A DNA stretch of 36,042 bases from Lachnospiraceae bacterium (GCA_009911175.1 QXWX01000071.1:1-36042), one strand, 5' to 3'. Shown: positions 14,305 to 23,420, counted from the first letter of the stretch. Notes: generated by a model from the sequence alone, not told the origin. Numbers and translations: made by a program.

Positions 14305-15315
14305 TTGAGGGATGAGAATCTGTTAAAACAACTGACCCAGCTCTGGGGTGTCTCCGGGTATGAGAAGGAGGTCGCCGCCTTCATTGAAAAGGAAGCGGCC
14401 CCTTATGCGGATGAGATCATCAAGGACGCGGTGGGGAACCTGATCGTGCGGAAAAAGGGTACAGGCGGCGGCAAGGGGAAACGGATCATGTTTGCCGCGC
14501 ATATGGATGAGATCGGGTTCATGGTAAAGAAGATTGAATCGGACGGGAGGCTGCGGGTCTGCAGCCTGGGCTGGAACTGGACCGGATCTGCCTACAACAG
14601 CCGGGTACGGTTCCGAAACGGGATGACCGGGGTGGTGAGCTGTCAGGGAACCATCGAAGAGGCGGCCAATAACTCGGGAAAGCTGTATATAGATATCGGC
14701 GCGACATCGAAGGAAGACGCGCTGCAGTACGTGAACATCGGAGATCCGTGCGGATATATGGGGGAATATCTGTCCCTGAAAAATGACCGGATCTGTTCCA
14801 AGAGCCTGGACAACCGGATCGGCTGTTACCAGCTTCTGCAGGCATTGAAGGAACATCAGGGCGGGCCCAATGACATTTACTATGTATTCTGCGTACAGGA
14901 AGAGCTTGGATGCAGAGGTTCCAAGCCGGCAGCAGAAAGGATCCGGCCGGATATCGGGGTGGCGGTGGATATCTCCCCGGCCCATGATTATCCCTGTGAT
15001 CTGGAAGGAAGCAACGAGGTGGACGGCGGGATCGGGATCAAGATCTGCGATCCGTCGGTGGTCTGCGATGAGGATGTGGTCCAGGCGATGCTGGCATGCT
15101 GCGAAGAACACCAGATTCCCTTCCAGAGGGAGGTCATTGACAAGGGCGGCACGGACGCGTCCAGTATGAACCTGTCCGGGGTGGGCGTCCGCGTGGGCGG
15201 TATCGTTGTGGTGACAAGATATCCCCACAGCCAGAGCGCCGTGGTATCGAAAAAAGATATCGAAGCAGGCATCGATCTGATCAGCGCATTTTCACAGTAT
15301 GAGTTTCCGTTTTGA
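14305..15315 (+). CDS. M42-family metallo-aminopeptidase
   Basis: Di-metal exopeptidase of the glutamyl-aminopeptidase/PepA-like or endoglucanase-M group; cytosolic, usually a dodecamer that trims imported peptides. 336 residues. Metal ligands seen: H66 and D68 in AAHMDEIGF, the Asp of SLDNRIG (~174), the catalytic glutamates of VQEELGCRG (~200), Asp of DISPAHD, and the final His of HSQSAVV near residue 312. Starts at a TTG with AAGGAGG 9 nt upstream. First gene of the GntR-linked operon, followed by a complete peptide-type importer, which fits uptake followed by hydrolysis. Confidence 0.92.
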   Translation: MRDENLLKQLTQLWGVSGYEKEVAAFIEKEAAPYADEIIKDAVGNLIVRKKGTGGGKGKRIMFAAHMDEIGFMVKKIESDGRLRVCSLGWNWTGSAYNSRVRFRNGMTGVVSCQGTIEEAANNSGKLYIDIGATSKEDALQYVNIGDPCGYMGEYLSLKNDRICSKSLDNRIGCYQLLQALKEHQGGPNDIYYVFCVQEELGCRGSKPAAERIRPDIGVAVDISPAHDYPCDLEGSNEVDGGIGIKICDPSVVCDEDVVQAMLACCEEHQIPFQREVIDKGGTDASSMNLSGVGVRVGGIVVVTRYPHSQSAVVSKKDIEAGIDLISAFSQYEFPF

Positions 15316-15465
15316 GGAAAATCATACCCAAGGCCGCCCCGGGGACAGGAACAAGATCCCGATGCTGTACAAGAAGCGGTCGGCTGTAAATGCAGCGTTA
15401 TTATGAAAAGAGAAGAACAGTAGAAAAAAAGAGAAGAACAATAGGAAAAGAGGAGGATGAATGAA

Positions 15466-17022
15466 ATGAAAAAGAAAGCAGTGATGCTGCTGGCGGCTGT
15501 GCTGGCTGCGGCGTTGGTGGGATGCGGCGGCTCCGGCGGGCAGTCTCAGGGACAGTCCGGCGGCGGTTCCGGCACAGGGGCGGATGCGGGAGCAGACTCC
15601 GCTGGGAAGGATTCCATTACCATTGCCACAGATGTGGACGTGGACATCCTTCACCCGTCGGATTTCAGTACCACGGTGGAGCACACCATTTTAAGCCAGA
15701 TTTATGATCCGCTGATGTTCATGAATCCGGACGGAGCGCACGATCCGGAGCCAAGGATTGCCGAGGACTATGAGATCAGCGAGGACGGTATGGATTATAC
15801 GTTCAAGCTGCGGGATGACGTGACCTTCCACGACGGGACGGCGCTGACCTCCGCCGATGTAAAGTTTTCTCTGGAGCTTTATATGGCTTCGGAATACCAG
15901 GGAGCCCAGGTGATCGGCCTGGAGAGTGTGGAGACGCCGGACGACACAACGGTGGTGTGCCATCTGGACGCGCCCTATTCTCCGTTCCTGCTGGGAGTCT
16001 GCCAGGTATCCATTGCTTCGAAGGCGTATTATGAGAAGTCGGAGGATGACTTTGTAAATCAGCCGGTGGGAAGCGGACCTTATAAATATGTAGGAAGAGA
16101 AAAGGGCAGCAAGGTGACTCTGGAAGCCTATGACGGTTATTACAGAGGCGAGGCGGCGATCAAGAACGTGACCTTTGAGGTGATCCCGGACCAGTCTACC
16201 ACAGCCGTTGCGCTGAAGACCGGGGAGATTGATTTTGCCACTATTGAATCCTCCACCATTGCGCAGCTCTCAGGCGATGACGCGATCCAGGTGGAAGAGG
16301 TGGGCAATTCCGGATTTACCTATGTGTCCATGAATACGGAAAAGGCTCCCTTCGATGACGTGAAGGTGCGCCAGGCCATCAATTACGCGGTGAACCGGGA
16401 AAATGTAGTTGCGGTCTGCTATGATGACGAGGCAGAGGTCAATTCCAACATCTGCTCCAAAGACCGGTTCGGATATTCCGAGGACCAGCCCCAGTATACA
16501 TACAACCCGGAGCAGGCGAAGAAGCTTTTGAAGGAAGCGGGCATCACATCGCCTTATGACCTGGGGACGATCCTGGTTGCGGAAAAATATTCCAACATCG
16601 CGACGGTGATCCAGAACGATCTGAAAGCAGTGGGACTGGACGTGACCATTGACGTCAAAGAATTTAATGCGTACATCGATGACCTGACCAGCGGAAACTA
16701 CGACATCACGGCTCTGGAAATGACTCTGGACGGAGATTCCCAGCAGCTGGAAATGGCATTTACCACGGACTACATCGGCACGGCGAACAATGCTCGGTAC
16801 TCTGATGAGGAGATGGACAGCCTGTTTTCACAGGCGCGGACCGAGGCGGACACAGACGCAAGGGCGGAGATTTTTGACCAGATCCTGACCAAGGCGCAGG
16901 ACGAAGCGATCTATGCGGTTCTGTGCAATCCGCTGACGCTCTATGCCCACAACAGCGGCCTGGACTGCCAGGAATTCCCGTATGAAGGGATTTACTCAAT
17001 CTACAATTTCAGCTGGAAATAA
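15466..17022 (+). CDS. ABC transporter substrate-binding lipoprotein, Opp/Dpp family
   Basis: Captures the substrate outside the cell for the permeases and ATPases encoded next. 518 residues. A lipoprotein signal ends in the lipobox LVGC, followed by a Gly/Ser-rich linker. The SBP_bac_5 domain then begins with SITIATDVDVDILHPSDFST and has the cluster-5 landmark DYTFKLRDDVTFHDGTALTS and the QAINYAVNREN segment. I chose the third Met-type start at 15466 because AGGAGG (15451-15456) abuts the ATG at 15457 but lies 9 nt from this one. Cluster C proteins bind peptides, nickel complexes, opines and other solutes, so the ligand cannot be read from the family. Confidence 0.92.
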   Translation: MKKKAVMLLAAVLAAALVGCGGSGGQSQGQSGGGSGTGADAGADSAGKDSITIATDVDVDILHPSDFSTTVEHTILSQIYDPLMFMNPDGAHDPEPRIAEDYEISEDGMDYTFKLRDDVTFHDGTALTSADVKFSLELYMASEYQGAQVIGLESVETPDDTTVVCHLDAPYSPFLLGVCQVSIASKAYYEKSEDDFVNQPVGSGPYKYVGREKGSKVTLEAYDGYYRGEAAIKNVTFEVIPDQSTTAVALKTGEIDFATIESSTIAQLSGDDAIQVEEVGNSGFTYVSMNTEKAPFDDVKVRQAINYAVNRENVVAVCYDDEAEVNSNICSKDRFGYSEDQPQYTYNPEQAKKLLKEAGITSPYDLGTILVAEKYSNIATVIQNDLKAVGLDVTIDVKEFNAYIDDLTSGNYDITALEMTLDGDSQQLEMAFTTDYIGTANNARYSDEEMDSLFSQARTEADTDARAEIFDQILTKAQDEAIYAVLCNPLTLYAHNSGLDCQEFPYEGIYSIYNFSWK

Positions 17023-17038
17023 GGAGGCTGTTCATTCT

Positions 17039-17989
17039 ATGTATAAATATGTTGCCAAACGCCTGTTATACATGATCCCTGTTCTTCTGGGAGTGGCATT
17101 TCTTGTGTTTACCATCCTCTCGTTGACACCGGGGGATCCGGGCTCGATCATCCTGGGGATCACGGCGAAGCCGGAGGATATTGCCGCGCTGAATGCGGAA
17201 TTTGGCTATGACAAACCATTTTTTATCCGGTTTTTCAATTATATCGGCGATGTGGTACTGCACTTTGACCTGGGCAATTCCTACCAGAGCAGGCAGCCGG
17301 TCATCCATGATATTATGGCACGTTTTCCGAATACATTTCTGCTGACACTGATCTCCATGTCCGCGGCTTCGGTAATCGGGATCTCCCTCGGTATCCTGTC
17401 CGCGGTCAGGCAGTACACGGCGCTGGACCAGACGCTGGTGGTGGTGGCCCTGATCTTTGCTTCGATCCCGGGCTTCTGGCTGGGGCTGATGCTGATGCTT
17501 CTGTTTTCCATGAAGTTAGGGATCCTGCCGTCCTACGGGGCGGGCAGCCTGAAAGCGTTTATCCTGCCGTCCATCACGGTCTGCATGACCTCGGCGGCAG
17601 GGCTTCTGCGTCTGACCCGTTCCGCCATGCTGGAGACCGTGCGCCAGGAATACATCCGCACGGCCCGGGCGAAGGGGGCCTCCCAGAAGCGGATCATCTG
17701 GAAGCACGCCCTGAGAAACGCGCTGCTTCCGGTAGTCACCACCCTGGGAACCAGCTTCGGCGCGTCCTTAGGAGGAGCGATTATCGCAGAGACCGTATTT
17801 GCCATGCCGGGCATGGGGACGCTGATCACCACGGCAATCCGGCAGAAAGATATTCCGGTGGTGATGGGAGCGACGTTATTTCTGGCGGTCCTGTTCAGCC
17901 TCATCATTCTGATCGTGGACGTGCTGTATGCCTTTATCGATCCCAGGATCAAGGCAAAATATCAGAATGGAGGGAAGCGCCGTGAATAA
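17039..17989 (+). CDS. ABC transporter permease, DppB/OppB type
   Basis: First membrane subunit of the importer. 316 residues with six predicted transmembrane helices: the N-terminal RLLYMIPVLLGVAFLVFTIL is typical of DppB, followed by the periplasmic loop and the cytoplasmic EAA loop EYIRTARAKGASQKRIIWKH, which docks the ATPases. The C-terminal FLAVLFSLIILIVDVLYAFIDPRIK is a DppB landmark. The start is placed at 17039, 10 nt behind AGGAGG and after the binding-protein stop; an open frame begins earlier but overlaps that gene. Overlaps the next permease by 8 nt. Confidence 0.95.
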   Translation: MYKYVAKRLLYMIPVLLGVAFLVFTILSLTPGDPGSIILGITAKPEDIAALNAEFGYDKPFFIRFFNYIGDVVLHFDLGNSYQSRQPVIHDIMARFPNTFLLTLISMSAASVIGISLGILSAVRQYTALDQTLVVVALIFASIPGFWLGLMLMLLFSMKLGILPSYGAGSLKAFILPSITVCMTSAAGLLRLTRSAMLETVRQEYIRTARAKGASQKRIIWKHALRNALLPVVTTLGTSFGASLGGAIIAETVFAMPGMGTLITTAIRQKDIPVVMGATLFLAVLFSLIILIVDVLYAFIDPRIKAKYQNGGKRRE

Positions 17990-18848
17990 CAGTCATTCCA
18001 GAACAAGAGAACAGTTTGCGGAATTCTGGCGCCGCTTTCGGAAAAATAAATCCGCCGTTGCAGGGCTGCTCATCCTGGTACTTTTGGTGGGCATGGCATT
18101 GTTTGCTGACCTGATCGTACCTTACGCCAGATGTGTGGAGCAGGTCGGGGCGGACCGTCTGCAGGGACCCTCGGCGGCGCATTTCTTCGGCACCGATGAA
18201 TTTGGCAGAGATCTCTTTGCCAGGGTGGTGCACGGCTCCAGGTATTCCCTGTTTATCGGCGTGGCAACCAGCCTGATGGCGCTGGCCGCAGGCGCAGTAC
18301 TGGGGGCCAGCGCCGGATATTTCGGAGGCATGGTGGACAACGTGATCTGCAGGATCGTGGATGTGTTCATGTGCGTTCCGCCGATCCTTTTGTCCCTGGC
18401 TGTAGTGGCCGCGCTTGGTACCAGTGTGCGCAATCTGATTGTTGCCATTACCATTTCCTGCATTCCGGGCAATGTCCGGCTCATCCGGTCGGTGGTGCTG
18501 ACGGTGGCGGAGCAGGACTATGTGGAGGTGGCCCGGTCCTACGGGGCATCCAACGCCAGGATCATTTTCCGGTATGTGCTGCCCAACGCCATGGGGCCCA
18601 TCATTGTCAATACGACGATGGCGATCTCCGATATGATCCTGTCCGCGGCAGGCTTAAGCTTCATCGGTATGGGCATTCAGCCGCCGTCTCCGGAATGGGG
18701 GGCGCTTTTGTCCGCGGCGCAGACCTATATCTTTACCTCGCCCTACCTGCTGGTGTTTCCGGGGCTGTTTATTATTTTAAGCTCCCTGTCCTTTAACCTG
18801 GTGGGAGACGGACTGACCGACGCGCTGGATCCAAAGCTGAAGGACTGA
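17982..18848 (+). CDS. ABC transporter permease, DppC/OppC type
   Basis: Second membrane subunit. 288 residues: cytoplasmic N-terminus with FWRRFRKNKSAVAGLLILVL (DppC landmark), then FFGTDEFGRDLFARVVHGSR (the conserved G-T-D-x-x-G-R-D motif), EAA loop DYVEVARSYGASNARIIFRY, and a C-terminal FNLVGDGLTDALDPKL ending. A GTG at 17982 behind GGAGGG is taken as the start; an ATG at 17967 has no such site. The overlap with dppB-like and the tight order support one transcript. Confidence 0.95.
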   Translation: MNNSHSRTREQFAEFWRRFRKNKSAVAGLLILVLLVGMALFADLIVPYARCVEQVGADRLQGPSAAHFFGTDEFGRDLFARVVHGSRYSLFIGVATSLMALAAGAVLGASAGYFGGMVDNVICRIVDVFMCVPPILLSLAVVAALGTSVRNLIVAITISCIPGNVRLIRSVVLTVAEQDYVEVARSYGASNARIIFRYVLPNAMGPIIVNTTMAISDMILSAAGLSFIGMGIQPPSPEWGALLSAAQTYIFTSPYLLVFPGLFIILSSLSFNLVGDGLTDALDPKLKD

Positions 18849-18884
18849 AATCCCTATGCGCTTTCTTGATGAAGGAGAACAGCA

Positions 18885-19856
18885 ATGAAAAAGACAGTGT
18901 TAGATGTGAAAAATCTTGCCATTCAATATGAAACGGATCTGGAGACGGTGTATGCGGTCAATGGGATCAGCTTTTCGCTGGATGCCGGTGAGACATTGGG
19001 ACTGGTAGGAGAGACGGGGGCGGGAAAGACAACTACCGCCCTTGGGATCCTGGGACTTTTGCCGGAACGGACGGCACGGGTCACAAATGGGGAGGTCCGG
19101 TTTCAGGACCGGAACCTTCTAAAGCTGAACGAACAAGATATGCTGAAGGTCAGGGGGAGCAAGATCTCCATGATCTTCCAGGATCCCATGACCGCGCTGA
19201 ATCCGGTGCTGCCCATCGGGAAGCAGATCGGAGAGGCGGTATATCTCCACAATGAGGACAATCTGTCCCAGGCACAGATTGAGGAAAAGGTGGAGGAAAC
19301 TCTGGAGCTGGTAGGGATTCCGAAGGAACGGAAGGTAGAATACCCCTACCAGTTTTCGGGCGGTATGCGTCAGCGGGTGGTGATCGCGATCGCGCTGATC
19401 TGCAACCCGGATCTGCTGATCGCGGATGAGCCTACCACCGCCCTGGATGTGACCATTCAGGCCCAGATCCTGACCATTATCTGCAACCTGCAGAGGAAAT
19501 ACAAGACCTCCGTCATCATGATCACCCATGACCTGGGCGTGGTGGCGGAGACCTGCGACAAGGTGGCTATTATGTACGCCGGAGAGATCGTGGAATACGG
19601 CAGCCTGCGGGATATCTTTACAGGAGAGACGCACCATCCGTATACGGAAGGACTGTTCCGTTCCCTGCCCAGCCTGACCGGGGACAGCAAAAGGCTGAAG
19701 CCGATCGAAGGGCTGATGCCGGATCCCACGGAAAAACCGCAAGGGTGCTGGTTTGCGCCCCGGTGCGGACGCTGTACACAGAAGTGCCGGCAGGAGGCGC
19801 CGCCGGTATGGGAGCAGGAAGGACATCAGATCCGCTGCCATCTTGCGGGGCAGTGA
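18885..19856 (+). CDS. ABC transporter ATPase, DppD/OppD type
   Basis: Energises the importer. 323 residues: Walker A GETGAGKT (42-49), Q-loop MIFQDPMTALNPVL, signature FSGGMRQR (near 160), Walker B LLIADEPTTALD, H-loop THD. The C-terminal oligopeptide-binding-type extension contains the Cys-rich GCWFAPRCGRCTQKC, which binds an iron-sulfur cluster in related proteins. Start ATG behind GAAGGAGAACAGC. The gene pair with 19868-20827 is the usual heterodimer. Confidence 0.95.
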   Translation: MKKTVLDVKNLAIQYETDLETVYAVNGISFSLDAGETLGLVGETGAGKTTTALGILGLLPERTARVTNGEVRFQDRNLLKLNEQDMLKVRGSKISMIFQDPMTALNPVLPIGKQIGEAVYLHNEDNLSQAQIEEKVEETLELVGIPKERKVEYPYQFSGGMRQRVVIAIALICNPDLLIADEPTTALDVTIQAQILTIICNLQRKYKTSVIMITHDLGVVAETCDKVAIMYAGEIVEYGSLRDIFTGETHHPYTEGLFRSLPSLTGDSKRLKPIEGLMPDPTEKPQGCWFAPRCGRCTQKCRQEAPPVWEQEGHQIRCHLAGQ

Positions 19857-19867
19857 GGAGGTGAATC

Positions 19868-20827
19868 ATGGAATCAAATCTGATAGAGGTGAACCATCTG
19901 AAAAAATATTTCCGGACGCCGGCGGGGATGCTTCATGCGGTGGATGATGTGAGCTTTTCCATAGCAAAAGGCAAGACCCTTGGGATCGTGGGGGAATCCG
20001 GCTGCGGGAAATCCACCCTTGGCCGGACCCTTCTCTGTCTGGATCCCCTGACGGACGGGGAGATCTTGTTCAAGGGCACGGAGCTTTCCAAGCTGGGGAA
20101 AAAGGAAATGAAGAAGATCCGGCCGAAGATCCAGATGATCTTCCAGGACCCTTACGCCAGCCTGAACGGGCGTATGAATGTACGCCAGCTGATCGCCGAA
20201 CCGCTGCTGGTGAACAAAACCTGCGGATCCAGGGCGGAGGTGGACGAAAAGGTGAGCCGCATGATGGATACGGTCGGGCTTGCAAGCCGCCTGGCGTCAG
20301 CCTATCCCCATGAGCTGGACGGAGGAAGGAGACAGCGGATCGGGATCGCGAGGGCGCTCATTCTGGAGCCGGAATTTGTGGTATGCGATGAGCCGGTTTC
20401 GGCGCTGGACGTGTCGATCCAGGCCCAGATCCTCAATCTCCTGATGGATCTCCAGGAAGAAATGGGGCTGACCTATGTATTCATCACCCACGACCTTTCC
20501 GCCGTGCGGCATATTTCGGATGAGATCATGGTTATGTACCTTGGAAAATGTGTGGAGCGTGCGGAAGCAAAGGAAATGTTCTCTAATCCGGCGCATCCCT
20601 ATACGAAGGCGCTGCTTGCGGCAATCCCGATTCCCAGTGTGGAATCTTGCCATAAGGAGAGAGAGCTTCTGCAGGGCGAGGTTACCAGTCCGGTGAATCC
20701 TGCGCCCGGCTGCCGTTTTGCGGCGCGCTGCCCCTATGTCGTGGATGCCTGCAGGCAGGGAGAGATCCCGCTGAAGGAAGCAGGAGAAGGACATTTTGCG
20801 GCATGCCGCAGGGCGCATGAGATCTGA
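19868..20827 (+). CDS. ABC transporter ATPase, DppF/OppF type, with altered signature motif
   Basis: Second ATPase. 319 residues: Walker A GESGCGKST (42-50), MIFQDPYASLNGRM, Walker B FVVCDEPVSALD, THDLSAVRH, and the C-terminal Cys motif GCRFAARCPYVVDAC. The ABC signature reads ELDGGRRQRIGIARAL, so the usual LSGGQ Ser is Asp and the Gln is Arg. Degenerate signatures occur in asymmetric ATPase pairs and may make one ATP site non-hydrolytic; that is an inference. Start ATG 11 nt after the previous stop, with GAGGAGG upstream. Confidence 0.94.
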   Translation: MESNLIEVNHLKKYFRTPAGMLHAVDDVSFSIAKGKTLGIVGESGCGKSTLGRTLLCLDPLTDGEILFKGTELSKLGKKEMKKIRPKIQMIFQDPYASLNGRMNVRQLIAEPLLVNKTCGSRAEVDEKVSRMMDTVGLASRLASAYPHELDGGRRQRIGIARALILEPEFVVCDEPVSALDVSIQAQILNLLMDLQEEMGLTYVFITHDLSAVRHISDEIMVMYLGKCVERAEAKEMFSNPAHPYTKALLAAIPIPSVESCHKERELLQGEVTSPVNPAPGCRFAARCPYVVDACRQGEIPLKEAGEGHFAACRRAHEI

Positions 20828-20949
20828 GAAATGGAAGAGCCGTAAGGGCTTTAGGGGAGGACTGATCAAATACGGGCTGCGGCAGAAGCCGTGATGGCGC
20901 AAAACAGGGGTTTGATCAAAATGAATTTTTGAGATTCAGGAGAGTTTGA
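20828..20949. other. Intercistronic gap with a TGATCA inverted repeat
   Basis: TGATCAAA (20863-20870) and TTTGATCA (20911-20918) are perfect inverted repeats around a GC-rich hairpin (GGCT...AGCC). No promoter or T-run is clear. It may be a processing site or a weak regulatory dyad within the operon. Confidence 0.45.
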
Positions 20950-22920
20950 ATGAGTAAAGTAGAATATAAATGGCCTTATCAAAATGAAATGGACCAGGAG
21001 GAGACCATCGACAGCGACGTGCTGGTCCTGGGCGGCGGCCTGTCCGGCTGCTTTGCGGCCATTGCGGCGGCCAGGAAGGGGCAGTCGGTGACCCTGGTGG
21101 AAAAGGGGGCGGTGGAGAAAAGCGGAGCCGCCGGAACCGGTTTTGACCATTGGGAATCGGCCTGCACCAATCCCTGCTCCGGTGTCACTCCGGAGGAGAT
21201 CGCCGGGGCTTATGTCCGGGAGCAGGACGGGTACAGCAATGGGATCGCCCATTATATCGAGTGCCGGGAAGGATATGACCGGCTTCTGGATCTGGAGGCA
21301 TTCGGCGGGAAGATCCGGGATACGGAAGATGAATTTGCAGGGGCCAGGTTCCGGGATGAGAAGAGCAAGCTGATGTTTGCCTATGATTATAAGAACAAAT
21401 TTACTATCCGGGTCTGGGGCTCCACCTTCAAGCCCGCCCTGGCGAAGGAAATGAAGCGGCTGGGCATCCGGGTCCTGGAACGGACGGAAGCCACCGGCCT
21501 GATCCTGACGGGAGAAAAGGGAAACAGGCGGGGCGCGGGAGCTTTCGGAATGGATGTGCATACCGGGAAGTTCTATATTTTCCGGGCGAAGGCTACGGTA
21601 CTTGCCATGTCCAGGCCGGCAAGGGTGTGGCTCTTTGATCCGGATCTGACCGGGCTGTGTGAATTTCGCCCCTTACAGAGCATTGGAAGCGGACACGCCA
21701 TGGGCTGGCGGGCCGGGATGGAATTTACGATGATGGAAAAATCCGTGCGGGCCGAATTTTCCGCGGCAGGCAGAAGCTTTCCTCCTTACGGCGCGGGGAA
21801 CAACCACAACACCTGGTACGCGGCCACGATGGTGGATGCCAGAGGAGTGGAGATCCCTTATGTAGACCGGGACGGAAACGAATTGAAAACCGTGTCCCAG
21901 CGGTATGATCCGGCGCCCGGACAGAAATTTTTCCTGAAAGGGGGCGTCATCGACAATCCCAAATATGAATACAGAGGCCCTGAGACGCTGGACTTTGAAA
22001 CTCTGATGGAGCGGGGCTATCAGCTGCCCTTTTATGCGGACTTAAGCCGGATGCCCGAGGAGGAGCGGAGGGTCATCTGGGGCATGATGGTGGGAGAAGA
22101 GGCGAAAACCAAGATCCCCATTTTTCAGAATTATACGGAACGGGGCTTCGACCCCAAAAAGCATATGCTCCAAAGCTATGGAACAGGCTGGCAGTCCGCC
22201 AGCTTCCTGGAGCAGGAACGGCAGTTCTTCGGCGCGCCGGGGGGCCTGATGCATGACTGGGATCTGAAAACGAATCTGGAGGGGATCTATGCCGCGGGCG
22301 ACCAGCTCTATGCCTCGGATTGCGCAGGTTTCGCCTGCGCTACCGGATATTACGCGGGAAGAAAGGCAGCGGACGCGGCCGCCCGGACAGTAGGATTCTC
22401 AGAGGTTTCCAGAGAGGACATCGAAGCGGAGAAAAAGCGGCTGTACCATCCCCTTTATGTAAGCCGGGAAGAGGGCATGGGATGGAAGGAACTGAACATG
22501 GCCATTGCCAAGGCCATGCAGAATTACTGCGGCGGGGTGAAGTGCGAGACGCTGTTAAGAGAAGGGCTGGATCTTTTGAAAAGCTTTGAGACAGAGATCG
22601 TTCCAAGGCTTTTTGCGTCCAACCCACATGAACTGATGCGCACCCATGAAGTGCTGGACATCCTGACGGTGGCGCAGATCGTATTGCGCGCGTCGCTGGA
22701 GCGGAAGGCAAGCTCAGAGCCGCTGTGTTTCCGGCGCGGCGATTATCCGGAGATGGAGAAGGAAGAAGAACGGCGGCACATCGTCATCCGGCAGGAGGAC
22801 GGCGCGGTATGTACCCGGGATGTGCCTCTGGACTTCTTCGGAGATCTGCGGGAAGAATATGAGAAGCGCAATGGAGATTATATCAGAGAGAGGGAGGCCG
22901 CGGGATATGAGAAAGGTTGA
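20950..22920 (+). CDS. AprA-like FAD flavoprotein of the fumarate reductase/succinate dehydrogenase superfamily
   Basis: 656 residues, probably cytosolic. The N-terminal FAD-binding Rossmann region is VLVLGGGLSGCFAAIAAARK (GxGxxG type) followed by VTLVEKGAVEKSGAAGTG. A second conserved stretch, GIYAAGDQLYASDCAGFACA, closes the FAD site in this superfamily. C-terminal helical domain as in succinate dehydrogenase/adenylylsulfate reductase alpha chains. The adjacent overlapping two-cluster ferredoxin is the arrangement of AprBA, but the active-site residues are not enough to call APS reductase. A conserved FDHW and NPCSGVTPEE near residue 60-85 may be subfamily markers. Start ATG behind AGGAGAGTTTG. 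Substrate unknown. Confidence 0.88.
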   Translation: MSKVEYKWPYQNEMDQEETIDSDVLVLGGGLSGCFAAIAAARKGQSVTLVEKGAVEKSGAAGTGFDHWESACTNPCSGVTPEEIAGAYVREQDGYSNGIAHYIECREGYDRLLDLEAFGGKIRDTEDEFAGARFRDEKSKLMFAYDYKNKFTIRVWGSTFKPALAKEMKRLGIRVLERTEATGLILTGEKGNRRGAGAFGMDVHTGKFYIFRAKATVLAMSRPARVWLFDPDLTGLCEFRPLQSIGSGHAMGWRAGMEFTMMEKSVRAEFSAAGRSFPPYGAGNNHNTWYAATMVDARGVEIPYVDRDGNELKTVSQRYDPAPGQKFFLKGGVIDNPKYEYRGPETLDFETLMERGYQLPFYADLSRMPEEERRVIWGMMVGEEAKTKIPIFQNYTERGFDPKKHMLQSYGTGWQSASFLEQERQFFGAPGGLMHDWDLKTNLEGIYAAGDQLYASDCAGFACATGYYAGRKAADAAARTVGFSEVSREDIEAEKKRLYHPLYVSREEGMGWKELNMAIAKAMQNYCGGVKCETLLREGLDLLKSFETEIVPRLFASNPHELMRTHEVLDILTVAQIVLRASLERKASSEPLCFRRGDYPEMEKEEERRHIVIRQEDGAVCTRDVPLDFFGDLREEYEKRNGDYIREREAAGYEKG

Positions 22921-23191
22921 ATTTACAGCAGAGCCGTCTCCGTGCAGTACCGAACCGATTCGATATGACCCGGAGCTCTGTATCGGCTGCGGCCGGTGCG
23001 CGGATGTGTGTCAGTGTGACATCCTGCTCCCGCCCGGAAAGGAAGGGGAGCACCCGGCGGTGATGTATCCGGGAGAATGCTATTACTGCGGGGCATGTGT
23101 GATGGTATGCCCGAAGCCGGGGGCAATCCGGCTGGTGCATCCGCTGATGAACCGGGCGAAGTTTGTGCCGGTGAAACAGGTGTTATACTGA
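22907..23191 (+). CDS. Two-cluster 4Fe-4S ferredoxin partner of the flavoprotein
   Basis: 94 residues. Two CxxCxxCxxxC motifs are visible, CIGCGRCADVC (with a further Cys after Gln) and CYYCGACVMVC followed by PKPGA. They are separated by a 20-residue loop, as in AprB-type and polyferredoxin small subunits. It would carry electrons between the flavoprotein and the cell's redox carriers. The ATG at 22907 overlaps the flavoprotein end by 14 nt and is preceded by GGGAGG, so the two are translated together. The stop codon falls at the edge of the dispersed repeat at 23187-23209. Confidence 0.93.
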   Translation: MRKVEFTAEPSPCSTEPIRYDPELCIGCGRCADVCQCDILLPPGKEGEHPAVMYPGECYYCGACVMVCPKPGAIRLVHPLMNRAKFVPVKQVLY

Positions 23192-23209
23192 GTGCCAGAT
23201 CAATCTGCC
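23187..23209 (+). repeat. Dispersed 23-bp repeat, copy 3, overlapping the ferredoxin stop codon
   Basis: Matches 9939-9961 at about 20 of 23 positions and 11428-11451 at about 21 of 24. It includes the TGA (23189-23191) that ends the ferredoxin gene, as copy 1 includes the TAA that ends the kinase. Confidence 0.7.
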
Positions 23210-23244
23210 ATATGCGCAATGAGCGTAAAACTACAGAAAAAAAG

Positions 23245-23298
23245 GACTGCGGGATCCGGGATGAGCAAGCGGATCCCGCAGTCTTTTGTCTTTTGTCT
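23245..23298 (+). terminator. Strong intrinsic terminator of the GntR-linked operon
   Basis: Arms 23245-23258 and 23270-23283 are perfectly complementary over 14 pairs, with an 11-nt loop, followed by TTTTGTCTTTTGTC. It closes the operon that began at 14305. Confidence 0.93.
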
Positions 23299-23309
23299 GA
23301 AAAAGAAAA

Positions 23310-23338
23310 TTGACTCTAAATCAGAGATTTGCTACAAT
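23310..23338 (+). promoter_or_regulatory. Predicted promoter of the TlpA-like gene
   Basis: TTGACT (23310-23315) and TACAAT (23333-23338) with a 17-nt spacer, just after the operon terminator. Confidence 0.75.
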
Positions 23339-23420
23339 AAAACAGATCAGGCAGCCTGGATAAGAGGATCCGGCTGCTGACCTTGGAGGGAGTGGTCACA
23401 GGCTATACGAGGAGGATATT

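Noticed and set aside
14323..15228. 301-codon minus-strand frame opposite the M42 peptidase
   Set aside because: The sense gene has all catalytic residues; the antisense frame is a codon-bias shadow with no family pattern.
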